This document shows, piece by piece, positions 1-12,757 of a stretch of 64,000 bases of DNA (within the stretch, counting starts at the first letter, position 1; every line of letters starts with the position of its first letter). Source of the DNA: Epiperipatus broadwayi (taxonomy: Eukaryota > Onychophora > Udeonychophora > Euonychophora > Peripatidae); contig JAQFVV010000064.1 in assembly GCA_028023455.1 (NCBI GenBank), forward strand, positions 2,205,825 through 2,269,824. The letters run 5' to 3'. Made by a program: the position numbers and the translations under genes. The notes beneath the pieces were generated by a model. That model saw only the letters and a program-made list of their open reading frames with translations, was not told the DNA's origin and ran no database searches.

Positions 1-645
1 GCAGGCTACATTGCGGCAGGGCTCAGCTGAAGACGGCAGATGGCAATTTGGTTCTCCCAAATTTCAAATGGATGTGAAGTCACCAAGCAATGACTGACCC
101 AACTCTAACATAATAGATTTTTAGCTTTATTTATATCAGTTTTTGGCCCCTTAGACAAAATTTATTCTAAAATAGATTTCCTGCCTCTAATGGATCTCTA
201 TTTTAGGAGAATCTTTACTCTATTGTGAGTAAAGATTCAGTTTTAAGATAACTGTCTAAAATCAATTCAAATCAATTTCCTGCTTGAAAATGGATTTGAA
301 TAAAACAATATTAATAGCTAACTAAAATGCATTATCTTTGTTTTAGCTTTTACTTTTTTAAGTTTAATTTACAATTTCCTGGTTTAAAATCATAAGACAA
401 ACTCCCCACCCCTTTAATTATTTCAGACAGTTATCTTAAATTTACATTTTATTTTATGAAAAAGAAAATTATCACATATTAAAATATAAAAGTACAATAT
501 TTAAAAAAAATACAAAATTACCTAATATTATTAATTACGTATATACGCTACTATAATATGTTTTACAAAAAAAAACATGATGACACTTGGACAGTGGTAA
601 AAGCATGAAACTCGACCTTGAACTAAGGTAGACTGTTTCAGAATG
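1..645 (+). repeat. Dispersed repeat family A, copy 1 (cut by window edge)
   Basis: This non-coding block is repeated at about 54450-55245 in the same orientation. Shared landmarks in the same order are 'aatagatttttag', 'ctaatggatc', 'gataactgtc', 'aatggattt', 'ccccacccctttaatta' and a terminal block ending 'ctgtttca'. The last 60 bases contain a GTGGTA-AACAG-like string that resembles a Pol III A box, but there is no convincing B box, so a tRNA origin is not claimed. The window edge removes the 5' part. No open frame of note is present. Confidence 0.7.
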
Positions 646-3269
646 AAGTTTAAAATAAATGATAAAAAAATTTATATAAGTCGATGTCTAAAAAATCTAA
701 AATTATTGGCAAAAATAATCATTGATCTGTTCTGAAAAAGTTTGTAAAATAATAGTTCATTGTCTCTATTATTCAGAACAATGATTACTGAAATAATTTA
801 AATTTATAATATTTTAAAAATAGCACTTCAAAGTTTTATTCTTCTTTAGGATCCTATGCCAGCTGACAGTGTCCTTGACACAGCAATGTGAATTCGGATA
901 TCCGGATATGACTTTTATGCATTTTTTAAAAAATATTTTCAGAATTCAATAATTACTTGTTATTTATAATTCCATTATCTATAAGGTTTAATTGTCAGGA
1001 TATTTATCATTACTTATCCAAGTATATTTATTTTCCATTATTAGTTCTATTTATCGATTTCTTTTCAAAATTATTATAATAACTCGTATAGTCTTTTAAA
1101 ATGTAGTATAGACTCATTATGTATGTTTTTCATTAACTGTCTCCATTTAACCATTAGTTTCTGACAGTTTTAAATAATTTGATAATGTTCTCTTCAAAAA
1201 GAAAAACATTTCTGCATTTTATCTTAACATAATTTTACTTTTACCTTATTGAAAGATTTTAAAATTTTATCGTATTATTTTTTTATTTTTAATATGACTA
1301 TCTTTCCGTAAGAAAATGCATTATTAATTTAAATTTCCAATTAGTTTTCCTGTTTAACTCTTTATATAATGTCCAATATACAATTTTAATTAATAAAATA
1401 ATTCTTCCCATTAAAGTTACTAATATTATAATTCTAAATATATTTTTTACTTTAAAAATGCTTTTAAATAATTCAGTATTTCCTCCTGGTACTTCCGTGT
1501 TTTAATGTGATGTTTAATTAGATTTCAACAAAAGTTCAGTAAGGGAATTTAACTTTCTAACACTGTATAATTTAGATAATAATTTTTATACTTTGTTTAT
1601 AATACTCTCTTTGCAAAAATAATTAAATTGGTATACTTCTCAGTTGCAAATAAATTATTAGAGAGCTATTATAGCACTGAATTGACTAACTTTAAGCTGA
1701 TTAAATTTACAGAAACAAAATTGACTAACAGAAGCAAAAAATTTTAAAAGAAGCAGATTTTTTTTAAAAGAAGCACACTGAAAATAATTGAGCCTCGATA
1801 TTTATACCCAAATAAATAATACTTAATTTAATTAGTGAATTATGCTTTTACCTGCCAACTTAATTTACATATAACTTTGATATTACATAATTAAAATCAA
1901 AAATAAAATTATGACTCATTCTTATTTAAAAATATTAATTTTAAATCAATTTTATACTTTATTAAAAATAACCAAACATTTTAAAATGACTTTTTAAAAA
2001 AACAATATTTTATCAATTTTTTCCACCTTCAGTTTTTAATGTATCTATTTTCTTTAAAACAAAATATTTAATTTTTACTAACTACATTCATTTTATAAAA
2101 CTATTTAAACATTTTATGATAACTGATTTTAATATTTTCTCTTGTGATAGATAAATAAATATCTTCAATTCTATAGTGTAATTTTTAAAGTAATTTTTTG
2201 AAACTTTGTTAACACAAACACTAGCAAGCACATATGTATAACTGTATATATGTCACATGACTTACAACCAAGACAGACTGTATCAAATTCTGTCTGAGAA
2301 TATTAAATATCTAATTGCAACAATTATTATATTAAAGAAATAATATAATAATACAATTTTGGAATAATAATTTTGAAACCATAAAATTAAATATAAATTT
2401 CCCTACCACAAAGACTGCTTTTAAAACATATAATATTAAATATAATTATTAAATATAATTTATACTGTAAAATATAATATTTATTTAATTACAGGTTATT
2501 GCTTATTAAAACTCAATTTTTAATAATACTTTAAAGATTTATTGCTACATTATTTATTATGGCCAGCTTTCCCAACCATATACAATTAATACATTTAGCT
2601 TTATTTAACTGTTTTTAAATTTATTTAGCACAATTTTAGGCATTAAATATCTTTATCTTGCTTTAATTGAACTTTTAAAAAGATTGTCAAAATAATATAA
2701 TCATCATACCAAGTAAACATAACCTAAATTTAAAAATTTTCAGTAAATTGATATTATAAATTTATTCTGACCTAAAGAAAAGGGCACAATATATATATTA
2801 ACACACTGCTAAACAATATATAATCCCTAGAAACAAACTTTCTGAATGTTATTACATCAATGCATTATTATCTATAGGCAAATATATTTTGTAAATAAAA
2901 GAAATGAACCCACATTTTATTTGTAAAGCAAATTTGATCATAGAGGTCAATATACTGACATAAACATCACTCAGAACAATCACCACTCCAGTAAATATAT
3001 ATGAGTGTTTCCATAAATGTGTTAACCTATCTAGTTTCAAGTTACTTTTTTGACAGTTTATACAATAAATATAAGTTTTATTTTCATTTTCTAATTTATT
3101 TATATATTAGCTCTCCTTACATTAATAAAAAAGTTAGCAAAATTTTTTAAAATAAATACTATAAAGCAAAAATCCCCCCCCCCCCCAAAAAAAAAAGAAA
3201 ACAAAATTGTGACTGGTTAATCAAGATTGGTGCAATATCTTAAGTAACTAACAAACTTTCAAATTTATT
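646..3269. other. AT-rich stretch with no gene recognised
   Basis: This is very AT-rich, low-complexity sequence. The only open frame is a 62-codon minus-strand one at 2852-3040 without family resemblance. A poly-C run followed by poly-A lies at 3174-3196. I see no RNA gene or transposon ends here. Confidence 0.6.
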
Positions 3270-3308
<39 letters not shown>

Positions 3309-3309
3309 T
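3270..3309. repeat. (CA)n(TA)n microsatellite
   Basis: A compound dinucleotide array: about ten AC units followed directly by about ten AT units. Confidence 0.95.
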
Positions 3310-3524
3310 CAACTGGGTCAGAGAAAATCACTCTGATCACTTTCTGCTTAGATCTCAATTTTAACTCTCACTACCCTCTCACTATTGCAGTAGACCAACA
3401 TTTCCCATTTAATATTAACATCTTTTTCACTTTCTTTGTTTTTAATAGTACATTTATATTCTCTGCATGTTTTTTCCTCCCCTTTATATTCTCACTACTT
3501 TTATTCTTCTGAATATTTTTACAA

Positions 3525-5610
3525 ATAAGATTATGACAATGAGATGAGATGCAATGTGATTTCTCATTTACTAGAGTCAGGAATCTCTTAGCTATCAGGC
3601 GGAGAGAAACCTGTTATCCACTTTACCTTTTCTTTTTAGTCCCCACCCTAAGTATATTCTTCTCTATCCTACTCCATCCCATTTCCACAACATAATCTTT
3701 GTCAACTCCATGGCCTTTATATATAAATCGGTATTATATTTTTCCAAACCCAACATAAAAACAAGAACCCATCTTCTATATAATCCCTTTGTTTGTATAT
3801 TTATTTTCTCACAACATTATTTGTGCCCTTTCTACTTGCAAGTATTTGTATTCAATTAACAGATGCCTAATATTTTCTATGCCTTCCTTACACAACTTGC
3901 AGACTAAACCACCCACATTTTTTCATTTGTCTATATTCCTTTGTTGCTAAAGATCCTGTTCAAGCCTTAAGTAGTAAACTACTTTCATTACTATTATCAT
4001 AAATTAACTTGCAGCCAAAATTCTGTTTACTTCTATATATATATTTAAACTCTGTTTACTCTCTATATTAGTTCTCCATCTCTTCAACTCCCTATTCTAT
4101 ATTAATGCATCTATTCTTTTATACCATTCCTTGCAACTTTACACTCAACAATTCTCCTAACACAATCATTCCACCTTATGTATAAGTATACTGACATAAA
4201 TTACCCAAGTCTTCTGCATACCATACCACTTTTCTCACCCATCTTGTTGCATGCCCTTTACTCATAGCCCAATTAAATACTATTTTGGCTATTTTCTTAT
4301 TATCCATAAACTGTAATCTACTGAACATTTTCTGTATTGCTTTTTGAATCTCTCATATAAAAACTTAACTACCCCATTTTCCCTTGAATTGCCTCCTTTG
4401 CCATCCACACATCTAATGCTTGCCTTCTTACTTTTTTATACTTGTCTAAGTAATCAAACACCCTTTTACTTACACATAACACATCATTACCATATGTTAA
4501 CCCTGCTCCTTTTCATACAATTCTATCTACATCATATTTATTATATGAAAGAAAAAATTGCTAATTTCTTTACCAGTCCCTTTTTTTCTTTGCTTCATTT
4601 GTCAATTTTTTTCTCCCATTCATCCAAGCAATTTTTCTGATTACTTAACATGATTCCCAAATAGTTATACCAATTCACCACACTTAACTTTATATCCCTC
4701 AATAAAAAATTTGTTGCCTTCTCTTTCTCAAGTATTATTATCATTACTTAAATTTTTTTCTTCACTAAATTTAATCTCCATCTCTTTACACACCCTTGCA
4801 CATGTCCTCAGCATAACTTATATATTTTTTCTTCTTTCTGTATACAAGAATACATCATCCAAAATAAAAGACCTGATAATGTTTATACCCCTTTACCAAC
4901 TATTAATGGTATTTCTACCTTTTTTCCTAGTCTTTCTATTGCTCTCTCCATTTCTCTCAAATACAGCAAAAACAAAATAGGTGACCTAGGACATTCTTGC
5001 CTTAGTCCCACCCATTTTTAACTTTAACTGATTCTGACTCTCTAATTGATATATATATATAGTCATTATTTTCATACAATAAGATCCACTAAAGCTCCAT
5101 CCATTCCAAAATTTACTTACCTTACACATAATCTATTTTTATTTACTCTATCGTATGCCTTTTCTATGTCTATAAAAACCATATATAATATTTGACTTGT
5201 ATTTGTACTCATATCTATAAGTTGTGCAACTACAAATAAACTATCTCCTATATGCCTATCTGATTGAAAACCTCCTTGCATTTTTCCCACCCATTTTGTG
5301 ACCTTTCCAGCCACCGTATATGCAAAAACTTTATATACCCTGATGTTATTGTTATCGGTCTATAATTACTTAAATTTTCCTTTAAACAGTAGCCTTACTC
5401 TTGTATTACTCCAACTATTTGGAAAATCTCTCTTCTGTGTCATCTTATTAAAACATGATAATAGGTTTAATTTTGCTCTCTGTTTTAAACTCATTACCAT
5501 CTCTGCTGCACATTCATCTAAACCTTTGCCTTCCATTTGTCAATTTCTTCCCTGCCTCATTCAGTTTATTTTCTATAAACCAAATATTTCCAGGCCACAA
5601 CATTAATCAA
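3525..5610 (-). pseudogene. Degenerate LINE reverse transcriptase, 3' two-thirds
   Basis: Read on the minus strand, several non-LTR reverse transcriptase blocks follow each other in the right order but in different frames. First comes a thumb-proximal block with W and RVRLL, then GGFQSDRHIGDSL (5280-5220), then FIDIEKAYDRV (about 5170-5140, the first catalytic Asp block). A block reading LRQECPRSPILFLLYLREM lies near 5000-4930, a decayed ILDD-VFLYTE box near 4850, and YLGIML-like residues near 4670. Stops and frameshifts separate the blocks, so it is dead. The last 400 bases (towards 3525) match a plus-strand fragment at 37300-37755, including 'tgagagattcctgact' and a CATC-rich tail, so both are 3' ends of one LINE family. 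The clade is not assigned; it is not the RTE family found elsewhere in the window. Confidence 0.75.
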
Positions 5611-8341
5611 GTTCTGTCATCTTTTGGAATTTTTATTAAATCATTACAAATTCAAATGCATTTCTTATATTGCATATTATCAATGATTTAAAAACAGTTA
5701 AATATCAATAGAGATCTACATAGAAAATAGTATCATTAGTGAGGTTATTAATTGTACCACCATTTCCATGAATCTAATAGTCATTAAACATGTGGTTCAT
5801 CAGTGAACATTAAATTTCATTTATGAATCAGATGACCATAATAATTATAGTTCATCCTGATTCTGTTGATGAGATTTCATTTGCATCTAGGAAGATCAAA
5901 TCTATATTGCTCTGCTTTTGGATTATGAAATAGAAATTGTTTGGAATTTTATAAGACTTTCATTTATTTATATCACAATTCTTTGATTGTGGATTTATAG
6001 TTGAACATCCAAAATGAGGATCTTGATTTTAGTCAAGTTTTAAGTAGCAAAAGTATATCTTGAGTTATTGGAAAGTCCATTTGGATTAAAAGTTATTTAT
6101 ACATGTACTGTGAGATCATCTCTATTCTGTATCTTGTGGAGAAATATGTGAGATAATAGAATGTTATTATAAAGATGTAGATTTAATGGATCAGTAATAT
6201 TTCTCATCGGTAATCCTTAATTGAATACTTAGAATTTTGTTATGATAACATTGACCCAATATTCTTTAGCACAATATGCTAATACTAAGAACATTATCTG
6301 TAAATAATTTGCTTTACAATTCCAAATAGTTTCAACCATATTACAAAGGAGATCATTCCTAGAAATTAATTTAGTCTTAACCTGTATGTTAGGTTACAGA
6401 CCAATGTACCTTTAAATAATATGGCATAATATTTATTGAAGAAGATTGTATTCCAGTTAGAATATGATTTCCTATTTAAAGATGTATTGAAATAAAAATA
6501 AAACCACTGTTTTTGAATGACATTTAATTTTTTCAAATCCTTATTGGAAGTCTTTATTTTATATATATATAAATGAGTGATCTTCCAGATAGAAAAAAAC
6601 AGAAAATTCCTCTGAGCTGATATTTCTTTGCCTAAAAGTGATCCTTTCCTAAATCAGTAAAGTAAGCAAAAAAACTGAATACAGTGCAGTTCATTCTGTA
6701 AAATTGTGTATCTACTATAATAATCATTTAGGGTCACGTGATTTTTTTTTATTGGAAACCATTTCCTCTATGAAATTAATAGTTGTTTTTTTTTAATTTT
6801 TAAAAACTTCTAGAAGAAAATCATCTTTTGAAATAAGGCCATAAACTGAAATTAGATCAATAAAGTGTCTTTTTAAAATTTAGTTTGTAAGCTATTTTCA
6901 TTGTGAGTTGTTAAAAACAAACCAGCCTATTGTGTAGAAAGCTTTTACATATTACAATATTCTTGTTAATATGCTCCTTTCAAAGAGCTTGTAAGAAATA
7001 CAGTATAATGTTATTGGTTGGCAATTTTTGAATCATTGCTGGTTTGGATTTTTAAGAGTGATATAGTTTTATTAGTAAATCAAATTTTAGAAATACTTTT
7101 TGTATAAATCTAACTGAATATTTATACAACCATGCATTAACTTAAGGTCCTCATTTTTTCTAAATATTCTGGAAGTATTTTATCTCCTTTAAGGGCTTCA
7201 AAGTTCAAGTTCAACAACATTTACAGATTTTAAAAAATTACTATTATAGGAACATTGTGAAAGAGAAATTTGCAGTTCTTTTCTAGTGATGACTGTCCCC
7301 ATTCCATCAATTTTGGGCTTAGGAGTCTGTTTTGTAAGATTGTCACTCTGATTAGCAATGATAATAGTGATTCATTTAGAAATACCTTTAAATTCATCAA
7401 GTTTGGGCCCATATGGAATTATCCAAAATTTTATAACATTGTCCATAATTAGCAGATCTTTAATGGAAAAACATTGGCTATAAAGAGCACTGCTAATTTT
7501 ATTTAACCTTGAGTGAATTGCTTATTTTATCCTCAAGGGATGAATTTTTTGGAAGCTAATAAGATATTGTTAAATCTATTATAGCAAAAGGATATTGAAG
7601 AAATTCTAACATTTTGTTTAAGACATCAAGTATATTAATTTGAGTTAGCTTTATTTAAATTTCATTTTAGAATAAGATAGCTCTTAACTATAAGAATGCA
7701 GAATCAAAAATTGATATTATGTTGACTATTAGAAAAATGATCTAACATCAGAAGTTTTGGTGAACTATTTTTTGAAATCAGCCATCTGCTTGAATGAAAC
7801 ATTTCTCCTTCCTTAACATCATAAAGTAAGTGCATATTGTTTAATTTCAGTCATTCTACAAATTGGCAACCTGCTTGATCCTCATGTCACTACCCCAAAG
7901 ACTGTTGCGATAATTGAAATATTCTAAAAATATAAAAGATGTATAAAAATCTGGAAGCAAAGAATATGGTCAATTCATATTGGTTGGTTTATACACCTTT
8001 CATGCATAAAAACATCTATCCAGAAGTTATTGCAATATCATTTGAATTATCTTCAATAGAAGTTATTTGTGTTACAAGACAAATCGAAACAAGGGTAGTC
8101 ATACCCACATTTGGAATACATTCTATTATTAATTAATATAAATGAAGGAATTTTAAGAAGATATGCATCATTAAAGAATAGTAAGACACTGGAAATACAA
8201 TTATATTAATTTTATGCTGAACAATTATTTTATAGAGAATCACCATATTTCATTTTGATATATCCTCAATGGTAAATTAAAATAATTTTATTATGTTTCT
8301 TAGGTGAAAAAAGCTCATTCTGTAGAGAGTATATTTAGCAT
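5611..8341. other. Non-coding AT-rich stretch
   Basis: The frames here are 60-65 codons or shorter and overlap each other on both strands (7230-7452), as expected by chance. I recognise no repeat family or RNA gene. Confidence 0.55.
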
Positions 8342-8521
8342 TTATGATGCTTCATCCACTAAACATCACATGATCACTATCTCATACTAGCACATAATTG
8401 TTATTAAACAATTTCAAAACAAAGCAAAACTCTCCATATAGTAGTGCCATCTTGTGCTAACAAAAGCAATCAATGGATGCCAGAAGGCTTGTGCATAAAA
8501 TCCCTATCTAGTGCCTACTCA

Positions 8522-8579
8522 TCCAATATCTCCAGATTAGTTTCTGGCTTGTGGCCTTCATCAGTGAGGAGCCTTGGAT
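8522..8579 (-). ncRNA. Hammerhead-like motif, left arm (damaged)
   Basis: This is the mirror copy of the right-arm motif. CTGATGA lies at 8564-8558 and GAAAC near 8544-8540, but the cleavage triplet reads AUC instead of GUC and a base differs in stem I. If the family is catalytic, this copy is probably weaker. Confidence 0.45.
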
Positions 8580-8619
8580 CTGAGAGTACTGCACCTAGAT
8601 CTAGGTGCAGTGCTCTCAG

Positions 8620-8677
8620 ATCCAAGGCTCCTCACTGATGAAGGCCACAAGCCAGAAACTAGTCTGGGATATTGGAT
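8620..8677 (+). ncRNA. Hammerhead-ribozyme-like motif, right arm
   Basis: The conserved hammerhead strings occur in order: CTGATGA at 8635-8641, a GGC/GCC stem II with a five-base loop at 8643-8653, GAAA at 8655-8658, then C-TA-GTC to 8664. A-C/G-U gives a two-base-pair stem III, with predicted cleavage after C8664. Stem I can form from CTCA (8631-8634) with TGGG (8665-8668) and, beyond an internal loop, ATCCAA (8620-8625) with TTGGAT (8672-8677). The base pair closing stem II next to the core is A-A instead of G-C, which counts against full activity. Very short stem III is typical of Penelope-associated hammerheads, which are thought to act as dimers. Self-cleavage is inferred. Confidence 0.55.
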
Positions 8678-8767
8678 GAGTAGGCACTAGATAGGGATTT
8701 TGATTGCTCTTGTTAGCACAAGATGGCACTACTATATGGAGAGTTTTGCTTTGTTATGATGCTTCAT

Positions 8768-9120
8768 AGTTGACAACATTGTGCAATTATTTCTTGTTTA
8801 AGAGCCAAGAATTCTCATTCCTGTAGTCTTCCAAGGATATCCACCATAATACTTCAGGATTTCACAGTAATAATTTTATTGCCTACATTTATAATATACA
8901 GTTATAACCAGGGAGTTCATTAAGATGTAGTCTGGTTGCAACTATCATCCATCCTCCCAAAACTATTTAATAAAATTCTAAAAGTATTTGATTTAAAAGA
9001 AAATGTAAATCCAGAGGATTAACTAAATAATTGATTTAAATTATTAAACTCAGATAAACTTTATAATATTAAGAATTTTTATTACTCAGCCATTAGAACT
9101 AGAGATTATTTACTTAATGA
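8768..9120. other. Non-coding stretch, nothing recognised
   Basis: AT-rich sequence between the fold-back element and the tandem repeat, without open frames or repeat ends that I can identify. Confidence 0.5.
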
Positions 9121-9700
9121 ATAAGATATCTGTAGTCCTGTATGAGCCAACTGATTAGGGCTAGTTCAGTATAAAATTAGGAGATCATAATCTTTTTCAC
9201 GTGTTTTTCTTTCATCATATGTTTATGAATGCATCTCTCTACAAGATATTAAAAGTGAATAAAAACCATTCCCTACTTTGCATGACAATGGCATAGTGAA
9301 AATTACACTACAAAAATATTATTCATAAATGAATAATCTCTAGTCTAATATGTGACTAATGACAATTATTAATATACTTCCATCAAGTGGTTTGTGTTAA
9401 AGTTATGAGGAAAGTAAGTCTAACATTTATCAATTAAATTGTAGTGATTGGCTGTCTATACACACTGAACAATGATAAAGATATGTATAAGATATTGTGT
9501 CATGACACAACTGATGAGTGCTTGTTCAGTGTGATATGTGCTTCTTGGGGATCATATATTTTTTCACATGTTTTTGGTCATTAGTTTATGATTATACTCC
9601 TCCAAACAGTGTTAAATGCAGATAAAAATAAGTCCCTACCTTGCATGAAAGTGGTATTGTGAAAATTACATTACCAAATCTCCATAATATGTTAGTTCCC
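9121..9700 (+). repeat. Two-unit tandem repeat with decayed hammerhead cores
   Basis: Two diverged copies (9121-9325 and 9488-9690) lie head to tail with a spacing of about 366 bases. They share 'gataagatat', 'ttcagt', 'gatcata', 'tttttcac', 'gtttatgat', 'ccctac-ttgcatga' and 'gtgaaaatta'. Each has a hammerhead-like core. Unit 1 reads CTGATTA at 9151-9157. Unit 2 reads CTGATGA at 9511-9517, then GTGCTT-GTT-CAGTGT and GATA where GAAA is expected. The sequence after the predicted cleavage point (TTGG-GATCAT, then TTTTTCACATG) resembles the hammerhead SINE-like family at 26.3, 51.3 and 58.5 kb. Both cores look inactivated. Confidence 0.5.
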
Positions 9701-9944
9701 AAGTTACTAAAGAGGGTGCTAAAGCAAATGTGCTCTTATTTATAACTTATTGTCTAAACTAAAGAATTCAGTAATATTTCTATGTTAGTATTCCAAAATT
9801 ATTGTTATTGTGTTTTTTTTCTTTTAAATTATAATCAAAATAATAAATTATAAGTGTAAGATATTAGCAACAACATTTATCTTTTATTTCATCACTATTT
9901 CAGAAGAATCTTTAGTGTTGTAAATATACTTTTCTATCACCATT

Positions 9945-10665
9945 TTCAATCATTATCAATCCACTGCAGCATAAAGAGCTCTCCAAGTTCAATTCATCTT
10001 CTCTGATATTTAGCCACTCCTGTCCACACCACCTCAGTACACATCTTTATTTCATCGATCCACCTCACATGTTGCCTTTTTCAAGATCTTTTATAATTTT
10101 TTGGAATTCAGTTTAATATTTCAACTGTCCGTCTATTATCATCTCTTCTAGCAATATGTTCAGCTCAACTCTACTTCTGGCTCATATTTTGGTCATCTCA
10201 TCCATGTATTTAGTTTTCCATCTCTTCTTTTTATTCCTAACATATATCTCTCCATACTTCATTGAGTGGTGTGACATCTTTCAATTGCTCTTTTGCTAAG
10301 TGTCCAAGTCTCAAATCATAAGTAAAAACTGGTAAAATACATTTATTAAAAACCTTTCTTTTCAAACACATAGGCATATTTTCTTTTAATATTAAGTTAT
10401 TTTTACCAAAAGCACTCCAACCAATTTTAATTCTATGATTAATTTCATCAATTGTTTCCATCTGTAGTAATAATATGGCCATGGTATTTGTAGTTGTTAT
10501 TAACTTCTAACTCATCATTATCAATCTTTATTTTCATCTTGAGAAAATCCATTAAACATTACTTTAGTCTTTTTAAACATTTACCTTTCGTCCTACTTTC
10601 TTATTTTTATATGATAACTCTTGCAATATTTCCTGAAGTTCTAAAGCATTATATATAAATATACT
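9945..10665 (-). pseudogene. RTE LINE 3' fragment (C-terminal RT region)
   Basis: The minus strand encodes the same C-terminal protein as the RTE relic at 11.4-14.0 kb. An open stretch at 10482-10237 contains INHRIKIGWSAFGKNNLIL and KRKVFNKCILPV, the RTE region downstream of the catalytic box. Lower coordinates continue with GHIARRDDNRRTVEILN and RWIDEIK. Higher coordinates (10520-10660) keep fragments of the ALELQE block that follows FADD. Frames shift several times. It is a 5'-truncated copy, as expected for incomplete target-primed reverse transcription. Confidence 0.8.
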
Positions 10666-11389
10666 TTAGGAGGACGAAAATCTCAATGATTTTAACGATA
10701 ATTTTAAATATTTTAAACAGCAGGAAAAAAAAGTACTTTCCCTTTATGTTAATTACGGATTTTTTTTTTTTATCAATTAAAAACCAACGGGGTTTCACTT
10801 TCCTTTGAGTTAGGCAACATTTGTTCAATTTTGTAAAAGTACGAACAGGATATATATTTATATAATAATATTACAGATGCTTAAATTTCTACTTTTACTA
10901 ACATGTAATCGTTGATCAGCAAATGGTCTTGGTGAGTACATTAATGTTTAGACATATACATGAGTGTTTGCCATGAGTTTGTTGTGTGTTTTTTCTATTT
11001 TTACATAAATATATATAATAAATCATGGTTGAATTTTAACCCATTTAGCCCAAATTTAAACGTACAATAAAAGTATTTGATCTATAATATTCATGCTTGA
11101 GTTATAACTCAGCCTATATATATATATATATAAATTCTCAATACCTGCCAATTATATCTAAATATATGTATTTATTGTCCAACATTGAATGATTTACTAA
11201 ATTGACTATGCGTTGGGTCTCTGAAAATGAATTTCAAGTTCGTAAAAAAAATTTCAAGATTACTCAACTCAAATTAAAAACCATATTATAGGCAAATTTG
11301 AATCTGCCCTTCCTGCTTCATAATTTTTCCAATTATATATATGTATACATATAATACAATCATGACAACAAAAATAAATCATGGCCTTT
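10666..11389. other. Non-coding AT-rich spacer between two RTE relics
   Basis: Poly-T runs and short AT arrays (for example 11115-11132) occur here. No gene is seen. Confidence 0.5.
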
Positions 11390-11473
11390 ATTGCCAGAAG
11401 GTTGTAAAGTCACCAACCAAGGCAGTGAGCAGTTGGTGGCCAAAGTTCAGAGAGTGCTAAGAATACCCTGGTT

Positions 11474-11791
11474 GTGAACCCAGGCTGGCATTTGATGACG
11501 ACTTTCTATTTAGGTACTTACAACTGCAGATCATTTTCAAGTGAAGAAAGAATGCAAGAATTAGAAGAAGAACTATCTTATATTAAATTGGGAATTATTG
11601 GATTTTGTAAAGTTAGAAGAAAAGGTGAAGAGACAATGGATTTAAAAAGTGGACATGTACTTTACTATAAAGGCACAAATATTAGAAATACAAGTGGATT
11701 TGGATTCATTATAAATAAAAAGTGGAAGAACAATATTGTGGAGATTGATGGTGTATTGGGAAAAGTGGCAAGATTAGTTAATACAACTTAA
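11474..11791 (+). pseudogene. RTE endonuclease N-terminal frame
   Basis: This 105-codon open frame holds the start of the AP-like endonuclease: TYNCRS at residues 15-20, a Glu-rich helix, then GIIGFCKVRRKGE around 40-52 and GHVLYYKG. The usual order in RTE proteins is the same, with Glu in place of Lys46. The coding continues in another frame to the GDFNAW block at about 11930 before stops. The methionine at 11474 is simply the first in the frame; the real start is unknown. Confidence 0.75.
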
Positions 11792-12121
11792 TATCAGATA
11801 CCAAATGCAGATAATTCAGGTTTATGCCACAACAAGTTTTCATAGTGATGAAGTAGTAAAAGATTTTTATATGGATGTACAGAAGGCTTTTGATCAGAGT
11901 AAACCACATTTTAAAATTGTTATGGGAGATTTTAATGCATGGTAAATAAAGAAAAAATAAAAGTTCTATAAGTAATTTTGGTTATGGTAATAGAAACGAG
12001 AGAGGACATAGATTTGTGGAGTTTGCAAAAAAAGAAAAACTTTATTATTATGAATTCTTTTTTTGAAAAACATATTAAAAGCAAATGAACATAAAAACAT
12101 CTAAATAAAGTTACAGCTAAA

Positions 12122-12757
12122 TTGGATTATATTTTGACTAGCAGAAAATACATATTTCAAGATTGTAATGTTCTTAATAAATTTAACATAGGAAGTGATC
12201 ACCAATTAATAAGATGTAGGATACATTTTAATACAAAATTAGAGAGACAAAAATCATTAAGAAAAACAATATTTAGAGTTGATATTCCTAATTTTCAGAA
12301 ACATTCAAATGAATTTAAATTAGAACTTACAAATTGGTTTCAAGTATTAGTAGATTTTGAACATGATTCAGATTTGAATAAAATTAATATGAAAATTACT
12401 GATACACCCTTAAAAACTGCAACAAAGATGGTTGATAGAAAAAAGCAGCAATTGACCAATAAAATTTTTACTGAGACTAGAGACTTTATGAAAAAAAGAA
12501 GAAATATGAAGATATACAAAAATGATGCATTAAAAAGGATTGAATATCTTGAATTTTGTAAAATGGTGCAGAAAAGAGTTGAAAATGATATAAGAAAGTA
12601 TAACTGTGAACTAGCAAGGAAAGCTGTAGAAGAGAATAAAAATCTCAAGAGTGTAAAACAACATTTTGGTATTAGTAGAAAATTTATATCTGCAATAAGA
12701 TTATTACTAAAAAAAAGAGATGACATCATGAAATGGGTTGAAGACTTTTATCAATAA
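12122..12757 (+). pseudogene. RTE endonuclease end and linker, longest intact frame
   Basis: This 211-codon frame is the longest surviving piece of the RTE protein. It begins with LDYILTSRKY, a typical end of the endonuclease, and has GSDHQLIRCRI at about residues 25-38, where Asp and His of the SDH motif are preserved. A highly charged Lys/Asn-rich linker follows up to a stop after KWVEDFYQ. The RT domain follows after the stop from 12760 in the same region. Confidence 0.75.

Larger units (their letters stand above)
8356..8753. mobile_element. Fold-back element with hammerhead-like arms
   Basis: The segment from 8418 to 8755 is a near-perfect inverted repeat centred on a palindrome around 8601. 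The left arm carries about 26 extra bases near 8470-8496. The whole unit is flanked by a 14-base direct repeat, 'ttatgatgcttcat', at 8342-8355 and 8754-8767, which looks like a target-site duplication. Related sequence occurs at 42985-43278 (a diverged fold-back) and 60022-60110 (a fragment). Each arm contains a hammerhead-ribozyme-like core, listed separately. A 14-bp duplication is long for a DNA transposon and fits target-primed retrotransposition better. It has no coding capacity. Confidence 0.8.

Noticed and set aside
4344-4980. Two plus-strand hydrophobic frames (98 and 89 codons)
   Set aside because: They are antisense to minus-strand LINE reverse transcriptase blocks; the hydrophobicity comes from complementing Lys/Glu codons.
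12340-12729. 129-codon minus-strand frame
   Set aside because: It is antisense to the better-supported RTE frame 12122-12757 and rich in Leu/Phe/Ser as expected for a shadow.
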